Source: Pseudomonadota bacterium (GTDB taxonomy: Bacteria; Pseudomonadota; Alphaproteobacteria; Sphingomonadales; Sphingomonadaceae). Taken from it: a stretch of 48,369 bases of DNA. The position numbers and the translations under genes were made by a program. Below the pieces are notes generated by a model. It ran no database searches. It was not told where the DNA came from and worked only from the letters and a program-made list of their open reading frames with translations. Position 1 is the stretch's first letter. Every line of letters begins with the position of its first letter. The DNA lies in contig JAEXLC010000003.1 of NCBI GenBank assembly GCA_023445495.1, positions 1-48,369 of the forward strand, written 5' to 3'. Below, in pieces: positions 1 to 8,405 of the stretch.

Positions 1-22
1 CCCCCCCCCCCCCCCCCCCCCC
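1..22. repeat. poly-C homopolymer at window edge
   Basis: The first 22 bases are all C. No homopolymer of this size occurs elsewhere in the window. Its position at the exact edge suggests a contig end or assembly artefact rather than a biological tract, but the sequence alone cannot decide this. Confidence 0.6.
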
Positions 23-52
23 ACTTCGAAACTCTGCCTGCGCAGTCCGATA

Positions 53-286
53 CTACGGGCTGTCGGGCGTGTCGTCGCTGTCGGCGAGCACAACGGCGCC
101 ACCGATGATGGCGACGGTCGCCAGAACGCCGATCAGAACGGCCGGAGCCAGCTCGCTCTTCTTGCTGGCGGCGGTCGAAGCGCGAACGCCCGACAGCGAC
201 AGCTTCGACGCGCTCGTCGGAGCGGCCAGAACGGGGGCGGTTGCCATCGAAGCGATAGCAGCAGCCGTAAGAAGCTTAGTGAACAC
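53..286 (-). CDS. small secreted or membrane-anchored protein, unknown function
   Basis: A 77-residue protein with a GTG start and a good ribosome site (GAGGGAG at about 294-300, 8 bases upstream). Residues 1-21 form a signal peptide (MFTKLL, then an Ala-rich core, cleavage probably after VLA). A Ser/Ala-rich linker follows, then one hydrophobic segment at about residues 47-68 and an acidic tail ending DDTPDSP. This signal-linker-single-helix layout is one I associate with small hypothetical proteins of sphingomonads, often near polysaccharide genes. No catalytic motif is visible and I assign no function. It is transcribed away from the protease gene at 726. Confidence 0.6.
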   Translation of the reverse strand: MFTKLLTAAAIASMATAPVLAAPTSASKLSLSGVRASTAASKKSELAPAVLIGVLATVAIIGGAVVLADSDDTPDSP

Positions 287-725
287 TCTTTTTCTCCCTC
301 TTTCGAGCTCTGGTGCTCTCGTCGGGCAGTCCTATGGCACAGGACCAGCCCAGTCGCAACACCGCAAACCTTGGTAACGGCGAGAAAGTTCCCGACGTGA
401 TCCTTTGGCAACACATGGTTCGGTTGCCCCGAACTCCGCTTCGCACTCGGCCAACCCGCACCAAGTGGTTACGCATTCGCCCTTAACGCGCCGCACCAGT
501 ATCGCCAAGGGGGTTAATGAAGTCTCTAGCCCGAAAACGCGTGAGATTCTTGACGGCTAGGGGCGGATTCCTGTGACGGTTTCGTTGCAGTCGGCTTGGT
601 TTGAGGCCGGGTTTCGCCGCAAGGCCCGGCGATCTGTTGCTGCGCAGCACGGCGGCCGAATCGGCCGGATCGGTGCCGCGCGCGGGGATTTGGCGATGCC
701 GTCTACCCGGCGTAGTTAGGCGGCC
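287..725. promoter_or_regulatory. divergent intergenic region, protease and small protein
   Basis: These 439 bases separate two divergently transcribed genes and must hold promoters for both, although I cannot place convincing -35 and -10 boxes. The part next to the small gene carries its ribosome site. Near 650-665 there is a short dyad built from CGGCCGA and TCGGCCG, close to the protease start. I see no credible coding frame and no RNA gene. Confidence 0.35.
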
Positions 726-1772
726 ATGATCTCGCTGTTCCGCAATCGCCATGCGCACAATTTCGGCCTGCTGGCCGGCGTCTTCTCGCTTCTGGTGCTG
801 ACGGGTGCGTCCGCGCATGCCGACGATGCGGCGCTGTTCGAGGCGGTGCGCGCTGCCGATGCGCGCGTGGCGAGCATCGGCTGGCGGCTGGCTTCCGCCA
901 ATGCGAAGCTGTGCGACCGGATCGAGGCGGGGACCGGCCTGCAGATCCACACGCTGGATCAATTCGACGCGGGCGTGCGCGAATCGGCAAGGGCCCATTT
1001 CCATTTCGCGACGCCGGTCGCCGTGGAAGCTGTCGTTTCGGGCAGCCCGGCGGATCGTGCGGGGCTCTTGCCGGATGACTCGCTGGTACGGATCGGATCG
1101 GTCGATATTGCGGGGCTGGCCGGCAAGCCGAACTCAACCGATCGGCTGGTGGCGGCACAGCTCGCCATCGCGGCGTTGCCCGCGAACGTGCCGATCGCGG
1201 TCGAAGTCATTCGCGCAGGGGCTCCGCTGCGCGTAACGCTCCTGCCCGTGCCGGCCTGCAAGTCGCGCTTCGAGCTGGAGCTGGACGGCGGCTTTGGCGC
1301 GAGCGCGGATGGCACCATGGTCCAGATCGGGTCGGGCTTCCTCGACGATTATCCGGACGATCAGCTTGCTGCAGTTCTTGCGCACGAATTCGCGCACAAC
1401 ATTCTCCACCACCGGGACCGGCTGGCGGCGCGCGGCGTCGATTATGGTCTGCTCTCGGGCTTCGGCGCCAATGTGAAGTATTTTCGCCAGACCGAGGTCC
1501 AGGCGGACCTGTTGTCGGTCTATCTGCTCTCCAATGCCGGATATCCTCCGCGCGCGAGCGTCGCTTTCTGGAAGCATTTCGGGCCGAGCAAGGCCGGGGG
1601 GATATTGCGCAGCCGCTCGCATCCCGCCTGGCGCGACCGTGTCGCTACGCTCGAGGCCGAAGCCGCAAGGGTGGAGACTTTCTCCGCGCGGCCGGTGATG
1701 TCCCCGCTGCTCGCCGATCGCGACAAGCCGCTGGACGGCGACTGGCAATCGATCCTCGTGCGCGATCGCTGA
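726..1772 (+). CDS. secreted M48-family metalloprotease with PDZ domain
   Basis: A 348-residue predicted periplasmic zinc endopeptidase. The N-terminus is a signal peptide with probable cleavage after AHA near residue 32. Residues about 90-175 look like a PDZ domain (GSPADRAGLLPDD followed by an IGSVDIAG strand). The catalytic zinc motif HEFAH is at residues 220-224, and the third ligand is probably Glu257 in EVQAD, the usual M48 arrangement. Proteins of this class are associated with envelope quality control. Its own substrate is unknown. It lies 94 bases before rfbA in the same direction, so it could be co-transcribed with the rhamnose operon, but nothing in the sequence shows that it acts on the glycan machinery. 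Confidence 0.85.
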   Translation: MISLFRNRHAHNFGLLAGVFSLLVLTGASAHADDAALFEAVRAADARVASIGWRLASANAKLCDRIEAGTGLQIHTLDQFDAGVRESARAHFHFATPVAVEAVVSGSPADRAGLLPDDSLVRIGSVDIAGLAGKPNSTDRLVAAQLAIAALPANVPIAVEVIRAGAPLRVTLLPVPACKSRFELELDGGFGASADGTMVQIGSGFLDDYPDDQLAAVLAHEFAHNILHHRDRLAARGVDYGLLSGFGANVKYFRQTEVQADLLSVYLLSNAGYPPRASVAFWKHFGPSKAGGILRSRSHPAWRDRVATLEAEAARVETFSARPVMSPLLADRDKPLDGDWQSILVRDR

Positions 1773-1866
1773 TGCCTTGCCTGGTCGCCTGCCATCGGGC
1801 GGGCGGCGTCGTGGTTGCGGCTTCCGGGCTTAGGCTTTAGGCAGGCGCCGATTCTTGGAGTGCGTG

Positions 1867-2748
1867 ATGAAGGGTATCATCCTGGCGGGTGGCAGCGGCA
1901 CGCGCCTCTTTCCGGCGACAATGGCGATTTCGAAGCAGCTGCTTCCCGTCTTCGACAAGCCGATGATCTATTATCCGCTGTCCGTACTGATGCTTGCCGG
2001 AATCCGCGACATCCTGATCATCTCCACCCCGCGTGACCTTCCGATGTTCGAGGCGCTGCTGGGCGATGGATCGAACTACGGCGTCAGCTTCTCCTACGCC
2101 GTCCAGCCCCAGCCCAATGGCCTGGCGGAGGCCTTCATCATCGGGGCCGATTTCGTCGGCAACGGCCCCAGCGCGCTGATCCTCGGCGACAATATCTATC
2201 ATGGCGACAAGATGGGCGAGAAGTGCCGGGTCGCCGCGGAGATCGCGGCCAATGGTGGGGCCAATGTCTTCGCCTATCATGTCGAGGATCCCGAGCGGTA
2301 CGGCGTGGTGTCGTTCGATCCGGAGACGGGCAGGGCGATGACCATCGAGGAAAAGCCCGCGAAGCCGCAGTCCAACTGGGCGGTCACTGGGCTCTATTTC
2401 TACGACAAGGATGTGGTCGATATCGCGAAATCGATCCGCCCGTCGCAGCGCGGCGAACTGGAGATCACCGACGTCAACCGGACCTATATGGAGCGCGGCG
2501 ATCTCACCATTACCCGGCTTGGTCGTGGGTATGCCTGGCTGGACACCGGTACGCATGAGAGCCTGCACGACGCCAGCGCCTATGTCCGCACGATCGAGCA
2601 TCGCACCGGCATCAAAATCGCCTGCCCCGAGGAGATTGCCCTGGAAATGGGCTGGCTGGACGGCGAGGCGGTCCTGCGCCGTGCCGCGGAACTCGGCAAG
2701 ACCGGCTATGCCGACTATCTCAAGAAGCGGGTGGCCAGCCTAGCGTGA
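1867..2748 (+). CDS. rfbA: glucose-1-phosphate thymidylyltransferase
   Basis: RmlA/RfbA joins glucose-1-phosphate and dTTP to dTDP-glucose, the first step to dTDP-L-rhamnose. The 293-residue protein opens MKGIILAGGSGTRL, the nucleotide-binding signature at residues 8-14, followed by the sugar-nucleotidyltransferase stretch SKQLLPVFDKPMIYYPLS. The length fits the family. I chose the ATG at 1867 because GGAG at 1857-1860 is correctly spaced and family members begin this way. An in-frame TTG at 1855 lies inside that ribosome site. It is the first gene of a tightly coupled operon and overlaps rfbC by 4 bases. Confidence 0.96.
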   Translation: MKGIILAGGSGTRLFPATMAISKQLLPVFDKPMIYYPLSVLMLAGIRDILIISTPRDLPMFEALLGDGSNYGVSFSYAVQPQPNGLAEAFIIGADFVGNGPSALILGDNIYHGDKMGEKCRVAAEIAANGGANVFAYHVEDPERYGVVSFDPETGRAMTIEEKPAKPQSNWAVTGLYFYDKDVVDIAKSIRPSQRGELEITDVNRTYMERGDLTITRLGRGYAWLDTGTHESLHDASAYVRTIEHRTGIKIACPEEIALEMGWLDGEAVLRRAAELGKTGYADYLKKRVASLA

Positions 2749-3317
2749 CCCAGTTCCGTCGTCTTTCCATCGCCGATATTGTCGAAATCACGCCGCCCAG
2801 GCTCGGCGATCATCGCGGCTTCTTCTCCGAGGTCTTCAAGCGCAGCGCGTTCGAGGCCGAGGGCATCCATATCGACTGGGTGCAGGACAATCAGAGCTTC
2901 TCGGCAACCCCGGGGACGGTGCGCGGCGCACATTTCCAGGTGGCGCCGGTCGCGCAGGACAAGCTGGTCCGCGTGTTGCGTGGCGCGATCTACGACGTCG
3001 CGATCGACATCCGGAAAGGCTCGCCCACCTTCGGCAAATGGGCCGGGTGCGAGGTGTCGGCGGAGCGCTGGAACCAGCTGCTCGTGCCGCGCGGCTTCGC
3101 CCATGCCTTCATGACGCTCGTCCCTGATACCGAGGTGCTCTACAAGGTAAGCGCGCCCTATTCGAAGGCGCATGAGGGCGCGATCCGCTGGGATGATCCG
3201 GCGCTCGGCATCGACTGGCCCGATCTCGGCCCGGTGACGATCACCGACAAGGATCGGGATGCGCCGCTGCTCGCGGATTTCGACTCCCCGTTCACCTATG
3301 AGGCGGAGGCCCAGTGA
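2745..3317 (+). CDS. rfbC: dTDP-4-dehydrorhamnose 3,5-epimerase
   Basis: RmlC epimerises dTDP-4-keto-6-deoxyglucose at C3 and C5. The 190-residue cupin protein shows the family blocks RGFFSEVF, QDNQSFS, VRGAHFQ (candidate catalytic His) and LVPRGFAHAF, then the C-terminal YKV and GAIRWDDPALGIDWP segments. It starts with GTG at 2745 inside the rfbA stop (GTGA), indicating translational coupling. It ends in another GTGA overlap with rfbB. Confidence 0.96.
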   Translation: MTQFRRLSIADIVEITPPRLGDHRGFFSEVFKRSAFEAEGIHIDWVQDNQSFSATPGTVRGAHFQVAPVAQDKLVRVLRGAIYDVAIDIRKGSPTFGKWAGCEVSAERWNQLLVPRGFAHAFMTLVPDTEVLYKVSAPYSKAHEGAIRWDDPALGIDWPDLGPVTITDKDRDAPLLADFDSPFTYEAEAQ

Positions 3318-4372
3318 AGACCATTCTCGTCACCGGAGGCGCGGGCTTCATCGGATCCGCAGTGGTGCGCCACCTGGTCCGCCAGGGCGTTCGCGTGATC
3401 AACCTCGACAAACTGACCTATGCCGGCAACCCGGCGTCGCTCAAGGCGATCGAGAACGCGGCCAACCATCGTTTCGTGCAGGGCGACATCGCCGACGTGC
3501 CGCTGGTCCTGGATCTGCTGCGCACCGAGAATGTCGACGGCATCATGCACCTGGCGGCCGAGAGCCATGTCGATCGCTCGATCGATGGTCCCGGAGCGTT
3601 TGTCGAGACCAATGTCGTCGGAACCTTCCGCCTGCTTTCCGCCGCGCTCGAATATTGGCGCGGGCTGGAAGGGGAGACAAAGGCGCGCTTTCGCTTCCAT
3701 CATGTCTCCACCGACGAGGTCTTCGGGGATCTGCCGTTCGACAGCGGCATCTTCACCGAGGAGACGCGCTACAACCCGTCGTCGCCCTATTCGGCGTCCA
3801 AGGCGGCCTCGGATCACTTCGTCCGCGCCTGGCACGAGACCTATGGCCTGCCGGTCGTCCTCTCCAACTGCTCGAACAACTACGGGCCCTATCACTTCCC
3901 CGAAAAGCTGATCCCGCTCGTCATCCTCAATGCGCTCGACGGCAAGCCGCTGCCCGTCTTTGGCAAGGGCGAGAATGTTCGCGACTGGCTGTATGTCGAG
4001 GATCACGCCAAGGCGCTCGCCCTGATCCTGACCACCGGCAAGGTGGGGGAAAGCTACAATGTCGGCGGCCGCAACGAGCGGACCAACCTTCAGGTGGTGG
4101 AGACGATCTGCGACCTGCTCGATGTGCGGGTGCCGCTGGCGGATGGCACGTCGCGGCGCGCGCTGATCACCTTCGTGACCGACCGTCCCGGCCATGACCG
4201 GCGCTATGCGATCGATGCTACCAAGCTCGAGACCGAGCTTGGATGGCGGGCGGATGAGGATTTCGACACCGGGCTGGCGCGCACCGTGGACTGGTATCTC
4301 GAAAATCGCTGGTGGTGGGAGCCGATCCGCTCGGGTGCCTATGCGGGCGAGCGTCTCGGCAAGGGCGCGTGA
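3314..4372 (+). CDS. rfbB: dTDP-glucose 4,6-dehydratase
   Basis: RmlB is an NAD-dependent short-chain dehydrogenase-type enzyme that turns dTDP-glucose into dTDP-4-keto-6-deoxyglucose. The 352-residue protein has the Rossmann motif GGAGFIG at residues 8-14, the retaining-dehydratase triad STDEVFG (Thr-Asp-Glu), the YSASK active-site Tyr/Lys pair, and the downstream NCSNNYGPYHFPEKLIPL block. GTG start at 3314, overlapping rfbC by 4 bases. The order A-C-B-D differs from the enterobacterial B-D-A-C order. Each junction in this operon is a GTGA overlap. Confidence 0.96.
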   Translation: MKTILVTGGAGFIGSAVVRHLVRQGVRVINLDKLTYAGNPASLKAIENAANHRFVQGDIADVPLVLDLLRTENVDGIMHLAAESHVDRSIDGPGAFVETNVVGTFRLLSAALEYWRGLEGETKARFRFHHVSTDEVFGDLPFDSGIFTEETRYNPSSPYSASKAASDHFVRAWHETYGLPVVLSNCSNNYGPYHFPEKLIPLVILNALDGKPLPVFGKGENVRDWLYVEDHAKALALILTTGKVGESYNVGGRNERTNLQVVETICDLLDVRVPLADGTSRRALITFVTDRPGHDRRYAIDATKLETELGWRADEDFDTGLARTVDWYLENRWWWEPIRSGAYAGERLGKGA

Positions 4373-5241
4373 GAATTCTCGTCACGGGCAGCGGCGGGCA
4401 AGTGGCGCAGAGCCTTGCCGAGCGTGCTGGCGGCCATGACCTGATATTCGCTGCCCGGCCCGATTTCGATCTCGCCGATCCGGCTTCGATCGAGCGGGTG
4501 GTGACCACCGTGCATCCGGACCTGATCGTTTCCGCGGCAGCATATACCGCGGTCGACCAGGCCGAGGACGAGCCGGCCCTGGCGATGGCGGTGAATGGGG
4601 AGGGGCCGGGCGTGCTCGCCCGTGCCGGTGCCCGGATCGGCGCGCCGATCATCCACCTGTCGACCGACTATGTGTTCGACGGGAGCCTAGACCGACCGTG
4701 GCGCGAGGATGATCCCGTCGCGCCGCTCGGCGTATACGGCGCAACCAAACTCGCCGGCGAGCAGGCGGTGCGTGCTTCGGGCGCGCGCCATGTGATCGTG
4801 CGGACGGCCTGGGTCTACAGCCCGTTCGGAGCCAATTTCGTCAAGACGATGCTCAGGCTCGCTGCAAGCCGCGATAGTTTGGGAGTAGTCGAGGACCAGC
4901 GCGGCTGCCCGACATCGGCCTTCGACATCGCCGATGCGATCCTGGGGATCGTCTCATCGCTGGAGCGCGACGCGGCAGGCACGCGGGACGGGGTCTATCA
5001 TTTCGCAGGCACCGGCGAGACGAGCTGGGCGGGCTTTGCCCGGGCCATCTTCGCCCAGAGTGCTGCGCTTGGCGGGCCCTCGGCCGAGGTCAACGGCATT
5101 CCGAGCAGCGCCTATCCGACGCGTGCTAGGCGCCCGACCAATTCGACGCTCGACTGCGAGCGCTTCGCCGAAGCGTTCGGCATTCGCGCACCCGATTGGC
5201 GCGTGTCGCTCAACGAAGTGCTGCGTCGGCTTCTCGCCTAG
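4369..5241 (+). CDS. rfbD: dTDP-4-dehydrorhamnose reductase
   Basis: RmlD performs the last reduction to dTDP-L-rhamnose. From the GTG at 4369 the 290-residue protein begins MRILVTGSGGQVAQSLA, as expected for the family. STDYVFDG and YGATKLAGEQ (Tyr and Lys) follow. The frame is open further upstream to 4312, but that would overlap rfbB by 61 bases and add 19 residues with no family likeness. GTG at 4369 gives the same GTGA overlap as the other operon genes. Its stop lies on the four bases CTAG, which also supply the stop of the opposing gene. Confidence 0.95.
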   Translation: MRILVTGSGGQVAQSLAERAGGHDLIFAARPDFDLADPASIERVVTTVHPDLIVSAAAYTAVDQAEDEPALAMAVNGEGPGVLARAGARIGAPIIHLSTDYVFDGSLDRPWREDDPVAPLGVYGATKLAGEQAVRASGARHVIVRTAWVYSPFGANFVKTMLRLAASRDSLGVVEDQRGCPTSAFDIADAILGIVSSLERDAAGTRDGVYHFAGTGETSWAGFARAIFAQSAALGGPSAEVNGIPSSAYPTRARRPTNSTLDCERFAEAFGIRAPDWRVSLNEVLRRLLA

Positions 5242-6494
5242 CGCCGCAGCGTCAGGCTGGCGACGGTCGCCTCCATGCCGCTCTGGCTGTTTCCTCCCGA
5301 CGCGACGATGTCGAAGAACTGGACCGGGCAGTCGTTCGGCACGGACACCATGGCCTTGGTCACCTTTGCCGAGCTGTCGAGCGCCCAGACCGCCTTGTCC
5401 CCATCCGGCCGCGCGCAACGCAGCTGCCAGCGAATGAAGCCGCCATCGCCGGCGTCGATGGAGGAGAGCTGCGCCTCAAAGGCATATCGGCCCGGCTTCA
5501 GGTAGAGGATCTTGGTCGCCACCGAAGCGAAGGTGCCTGCATTGGCGAGCAGCGACATGCTGACCCGATGATCGATGCCCGTGGAGAAGCTGCTTCCCGA
5601 TTCCGGCTCGGTGGATACCTGCCATCCCATGGCGCCGAACTGACCGGATTGATCGCTTGCATCGAAGCCGATCCGGCCCAGCCGGGCGTCGCTGGCACCC
5701 GGCATGTGCAGATAGAGGCGGCGGGCGTCGGTGAAGAGGCGGTCATGGACGAGACGGCCCAGCAGCCCGACATCCTGCTCATGCGCGGCCTGAGGATCGG
5801 CCAGGCCACCCGATTCGAGGATGAGCGCGACAAGGGTCGGCAGATCCTTGCTGTTCAGATTGGCATAGCTGAGGAACGCGCGCGCCCAGGCCTGGTTTGC
5901 ACGGATATAGGGACTGAGCGCGGTGCGGATGGCCGGATCGCCGATCGCGCCCAGCAGGACCGGGAACAGCGTGTCGTAGGCGCTAAGCTTGGTGCGCAGC
6001 GCGATGTCATAGTGGACGAGCGCAGTCTTCACGTCCTGGCGCTGCACCGCATCCTCGATCAGGAAGAACTGGGTGAGCGCATCGCGGCGCGACTGGCTGG
6101 CGGCAAGGCCGATCAGGGCCCGGGCGGTGTTCTCATCGCCCTTCGCGCTTGCAAGATAGCCGGCCACGCGAAGCGCGCGCGGATTGAGCGGTTGCTGGCG
6201 CAGGGCGTCGAGCGCGAGCGTCCGTGCTTCCTGGGGCGGGTCTTCCGGCTTGGCCAGGAGCAGTTGATCGGCGCGGCTGGCCAGGGCCGTGCTTTCATGT
6301 GGCATGAAGCGGAGTGCCAGCGCGGGGTTCTGCGTGCGCTTGGCCCCCGACACGGCGAGCGCCAGTGCGAGCCAGGTGGCGCCCAGGCCGAGCACGGCGA
6401 CGATGGCGAGGCGTTGCAGGCTGACCTTCCGGAATTCGGGCAGCGCGAAGGGAAGGGCGGAGCGGCTGCGCCGGCGCGAAGAGCGGCGGTTCAT
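5238..6494 (-). CDS. membrane-anchored repeat protein, possible ligase partner, unknown
   Basis: A 418-residue protein I do not recognise as a named family. A basic N-terminus rich in Arg/Ser is followed by one hydrophobic segment at about residues 30-50, suggesting a single membrane anchor with the rest in the periplasm. Residues about 75-250 are Ala/Leu-rich helices spaced like tetratricopeptide-type repeats. The last 130 residues or so are beta-rich and Gly/Ser-rich (GRYAFEAQLSSIDAGDGG, then WQLRC), resembling a jelly-roll or carbohydrate-binding fold. The ATG at 6494 is one base after the ligase stop, so the two genes are coupled. Context suggests help in glycan ligation or acceptor choice, which is inference only. 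Confidence 0.75.
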   Translation of the reverse strand: MNRRSSRRRSRSALPFALPEFRKVSLQRLAIVAVLGLGATWLALALAVSGAKRTQNPALALRFMPHESTALASRADQLLLAKPEDPPQEARTLALDALRQQPLNPRALRVAGYLASAKGDENTARALIGLAASQSRRDALTQFFLIEDAVQRQDVKTALVHYDIALRTKLSAYDTLFPVLLGAIGDPAIRTALSPYIRANQAWARAFLSYANLNSKDLPTLVALILESGGLADPQAAHEQDVGLLGRLVHDRLFTDARRLYLHMPGASDARLGRIGFDASDQSGQFGAMGWQVSTEPESGSSFSTGIDHRVSMSLLANAGTFASVATKILYLKPGRYAFEAQLSSIDAGDGGFIRWQLRCARPDGDKAVWALDSSAKVTKAMVSVPNDCPVQFFDIVASGGNSQSGMEATVASLTLRR

Positions 6495-6495
6495 C

Positions 6496-7905
6496 TCAAC
6501 CCTCCATCCTGGACGTGGGCGGGGCAATGTTCGCTCGATCCTCCGCGGGCTCGGTGAACCACAGCGAGAAGACGGCGAAGAAACAGGCGAGCAGCGGCGT
6601 CCGCAGCGGATAGTCGGAGAAGCAGGCTATCGACAGCATGAGCAGCAGGATTCCGGCCATTCGCGCGGCCAGCAGCGAGCGCGACCTGTCGTCCTTGATG
6701 CGCCACAGGGCGACCGAGCGCCGCGCATAAAGCAAGCCCCCGGCCACGACCAGCAACAGGCCGGGCAGGCCGAAGGTCACGCCGGTCTCGAGGAAGTCGT
6801 TATGCGCGTGGTTGAGATAGAACAGGTTCAGGATATAGTCCGGCTCGGCGATCTGATAGACTTCGGCGAAGGAGCCGGAGCCGGAGCCGAACGGAAAATA
6901 CTTCCAGAACATGCTCATGCTGATCTGCCAATATTCGAGGCGATTCTCGTTCTCGATGGATTGGCCGAGCAGGCGCTTGATCGCTTCCGCGCGTGAGAAA
7001 TAGACGGTCAGCGCGACCAGCCCGACCAGGGCCGCCGTGCCGAGCGCCAGTGCCTTGTAGAGCGCTAGCTTCGATACGCGCCTGCCGCCGGACTTGAGCG
7101 ATCGGTTGCCGTAGATCAGCAGCGCGACAACCAGGCCGACCAGCGAAATAAGGAGGGCGGATCGCGAGCCGGTCACGAGGATCAGCAGGAACGACAATAT
7201 GCCCAGCGACACCGCGAGCACCAGGCGGATGCGGTGACGCGGATGATCCAGGCCGCCGAGCAGCAGCCAGAGGGCCAGCATTGGCGGGAGAATCGCGAGG
7301 AGCAGCGCGGCATGATTGCGATTGGCGAAGAGGCCGACGGCGCTGCCGTTGTTCGTCACGTCATAAAGGTAGAGCGGCCCGTCCGGGTTGCCGAGCAGCT
7401 GCAGCAATCCGAACAGGCCGGAAATGGCGCCGATCGCGATCAGCAGCGGCAGCAGCCGATACAGGTCCTGGCGGTTCAGCTGCACGCCCAGCAGCAGGAC
7501 GGCGAGAGGCGCGAAAAGCGACAGCAGGGCGTGCCAGCCATTCATCGGCGTGAGGGTAAGCGGGCGCCAGCTGTCGCCCAGGCCGGTGATCCGGTCGATC
7601 CCGGCGAAGTCCTGCCGCCCGGGAAGCATGTGCCACAGGCCGGGTGGGAGCGGCACGACATGCAGCAGCGCCAGCGCGAACAGGGCGCCGAAGCCGAGGA
7701 ACAGCCATTCGCGCCCCTTCAGGTCGTCACGCCGCAGCGTCAGCAGGGCGAGGGCGCAGGCGAGCACGGATAGCGGGCGCAGCACGATCAGCGAGTCCAC
7801 GTCGACCCGCGACGCGCCGCCGGTAAAGGCAATTACGGCCAGGAAGATCACCAGAATCCAGAAGGTCGCTTCCGGCTTCTTTGTCGCGTGTGCGGCGCGC
7901 TTCAT
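6496..7905 (-). CDS. O-antigen ligase/polymerase-family membrane protein
   Basis: A 469-residue integral membrane protein with about ten or more hydrophobic helices spread over its length, characteristic of the Wzy/WaaL O-antigen ligase superfamily. A large hydrophilic loop in the C-terminal third carries NRLEYWQISMSMFWKYFPFG and NHAHNDFLETGVTFGLPGL. The His-rich HAHNDFLE motif is typical of the O-antigen ligase (Wzy_C) domain. A second, different polymerase-type gene lies at 29496, so this one may attach finished glycan to an acceptor. Whether it acts as ligase or polymerase cannot be told from sequence. It begins a two-gene minus-strand operon and faces the Wzc gene across a long intergenic region. 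Confidence 0.85.
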   Translation of the reverse strand: MKRAAHATKKPEATFWILVIFLAVIAFTGGASRVDVDSLIVLRPLSVLACALALLTLRRDDLKGREWLFLGFGALFALALLHVVPLPPGLWHMLPGRQDFAGIDRITGLGDSWRPLTLTPMNGWHALLSLFAPLAVLLLGVQLNRQDLYRLLPLLIAIGAISGLFGLLQLLGNPDGPLYLYDVTNNGSAVGLFANRNHAALLLAILPPMLALWLLLGGLDHPRHRIRLVLAVSLGILSFLLILVTGSRSALLISLVGLVVALLIYGNRSLKSGGRRVSKLALYKALALGTAALVGLVALTVYFSRAEAIKRLLGQSIENENRLEYWQISMSMFWKYFPFGSGSGSFAEVYQIAEPDYILNLFYLNHAHNDFLETGVTFGLPGLLLVVAGGLLYARRSVALWRIKDDRSRSLLAARMAGILLLMLSIACFSDYPLRTPLLACFFAVFSLWFTEPAEDRANIAPPTSRMEG

Positions 7906-8405
7906 ATCTGTGATCCATCAAATCTGCTGGAGTTCTTCAAATCACCGGGCGGCGTTGCCGTCCATTCCAGTTTCCCGTCGTTCGGTGATTCGTAAGTTCG
8001 GAATATATAGTCTGGTGTTTAAGTATCTGATTTTAATTGGTTTGAATCAATTTTTCAGATCTTCATCGCGGCGTTGTCGCTATCGTAGGGCCTTGGGGTT
8101 TGCAACCCTTGCCGGGGCGATGACCCGGCGGCCGGCCGGCGGTCTGCGCATGCATGCGGGGGATCCCCATGTGGCCGGCTCGACGCCCATTCCTGCCCGG
8201 TGCCTTGCTTCGGCGGGCTGCAAGTGAGGCCGCATGTGCCTGATATGAAAGGCGGTGGCGGCCCGCCGGCTTGCCACGAAATGGGGTGGAACTTGGTGCT
8301 GCTTTGAGCTAGCTGGCGGTCGAGGGGTGGGGCTCCCCGCGGAGCAGTGCTCCATGCCCGGAAAAGACAATACCGGCCGAGTTATGGGCCGTGGACAAGG
8401 ATGGT
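7906..8405. promoter_or_regulatory. 500-base divergent control region, ligase and Wzc genes
   Basis: No convincing gene lies here. Bases about 7990-8060 are markedly AT-rich against the GC-rich surroundings, as expected for promoter DNA serving one or both directions. Within it, ATTGGTT (8036-8042) and AATCAAT (8045-8051) form an imperfect dyad with a 2-base centre, a possible operator. Closer to the Wzc gene, GGCTCC (8331-8336), GGAGCA (8341-8346) and TGCTCC (8348-8353) can form two mutually exclusive small hairpins in the leader. I recognise no known riboswitch. Confidence 0.45.

Noticed and set aside
1..22. Poly-C tract as a phase-variation switch
   Set aside because: It is not in or next to a promoter or start codon, and its position at the exact window edge points to an assembly or contig-end effect.
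8160..8405. Riboswitch in the Wzc leader
   Set aside because: No conserved core of a known riboswitch class could be recognised, only short alternative stems.
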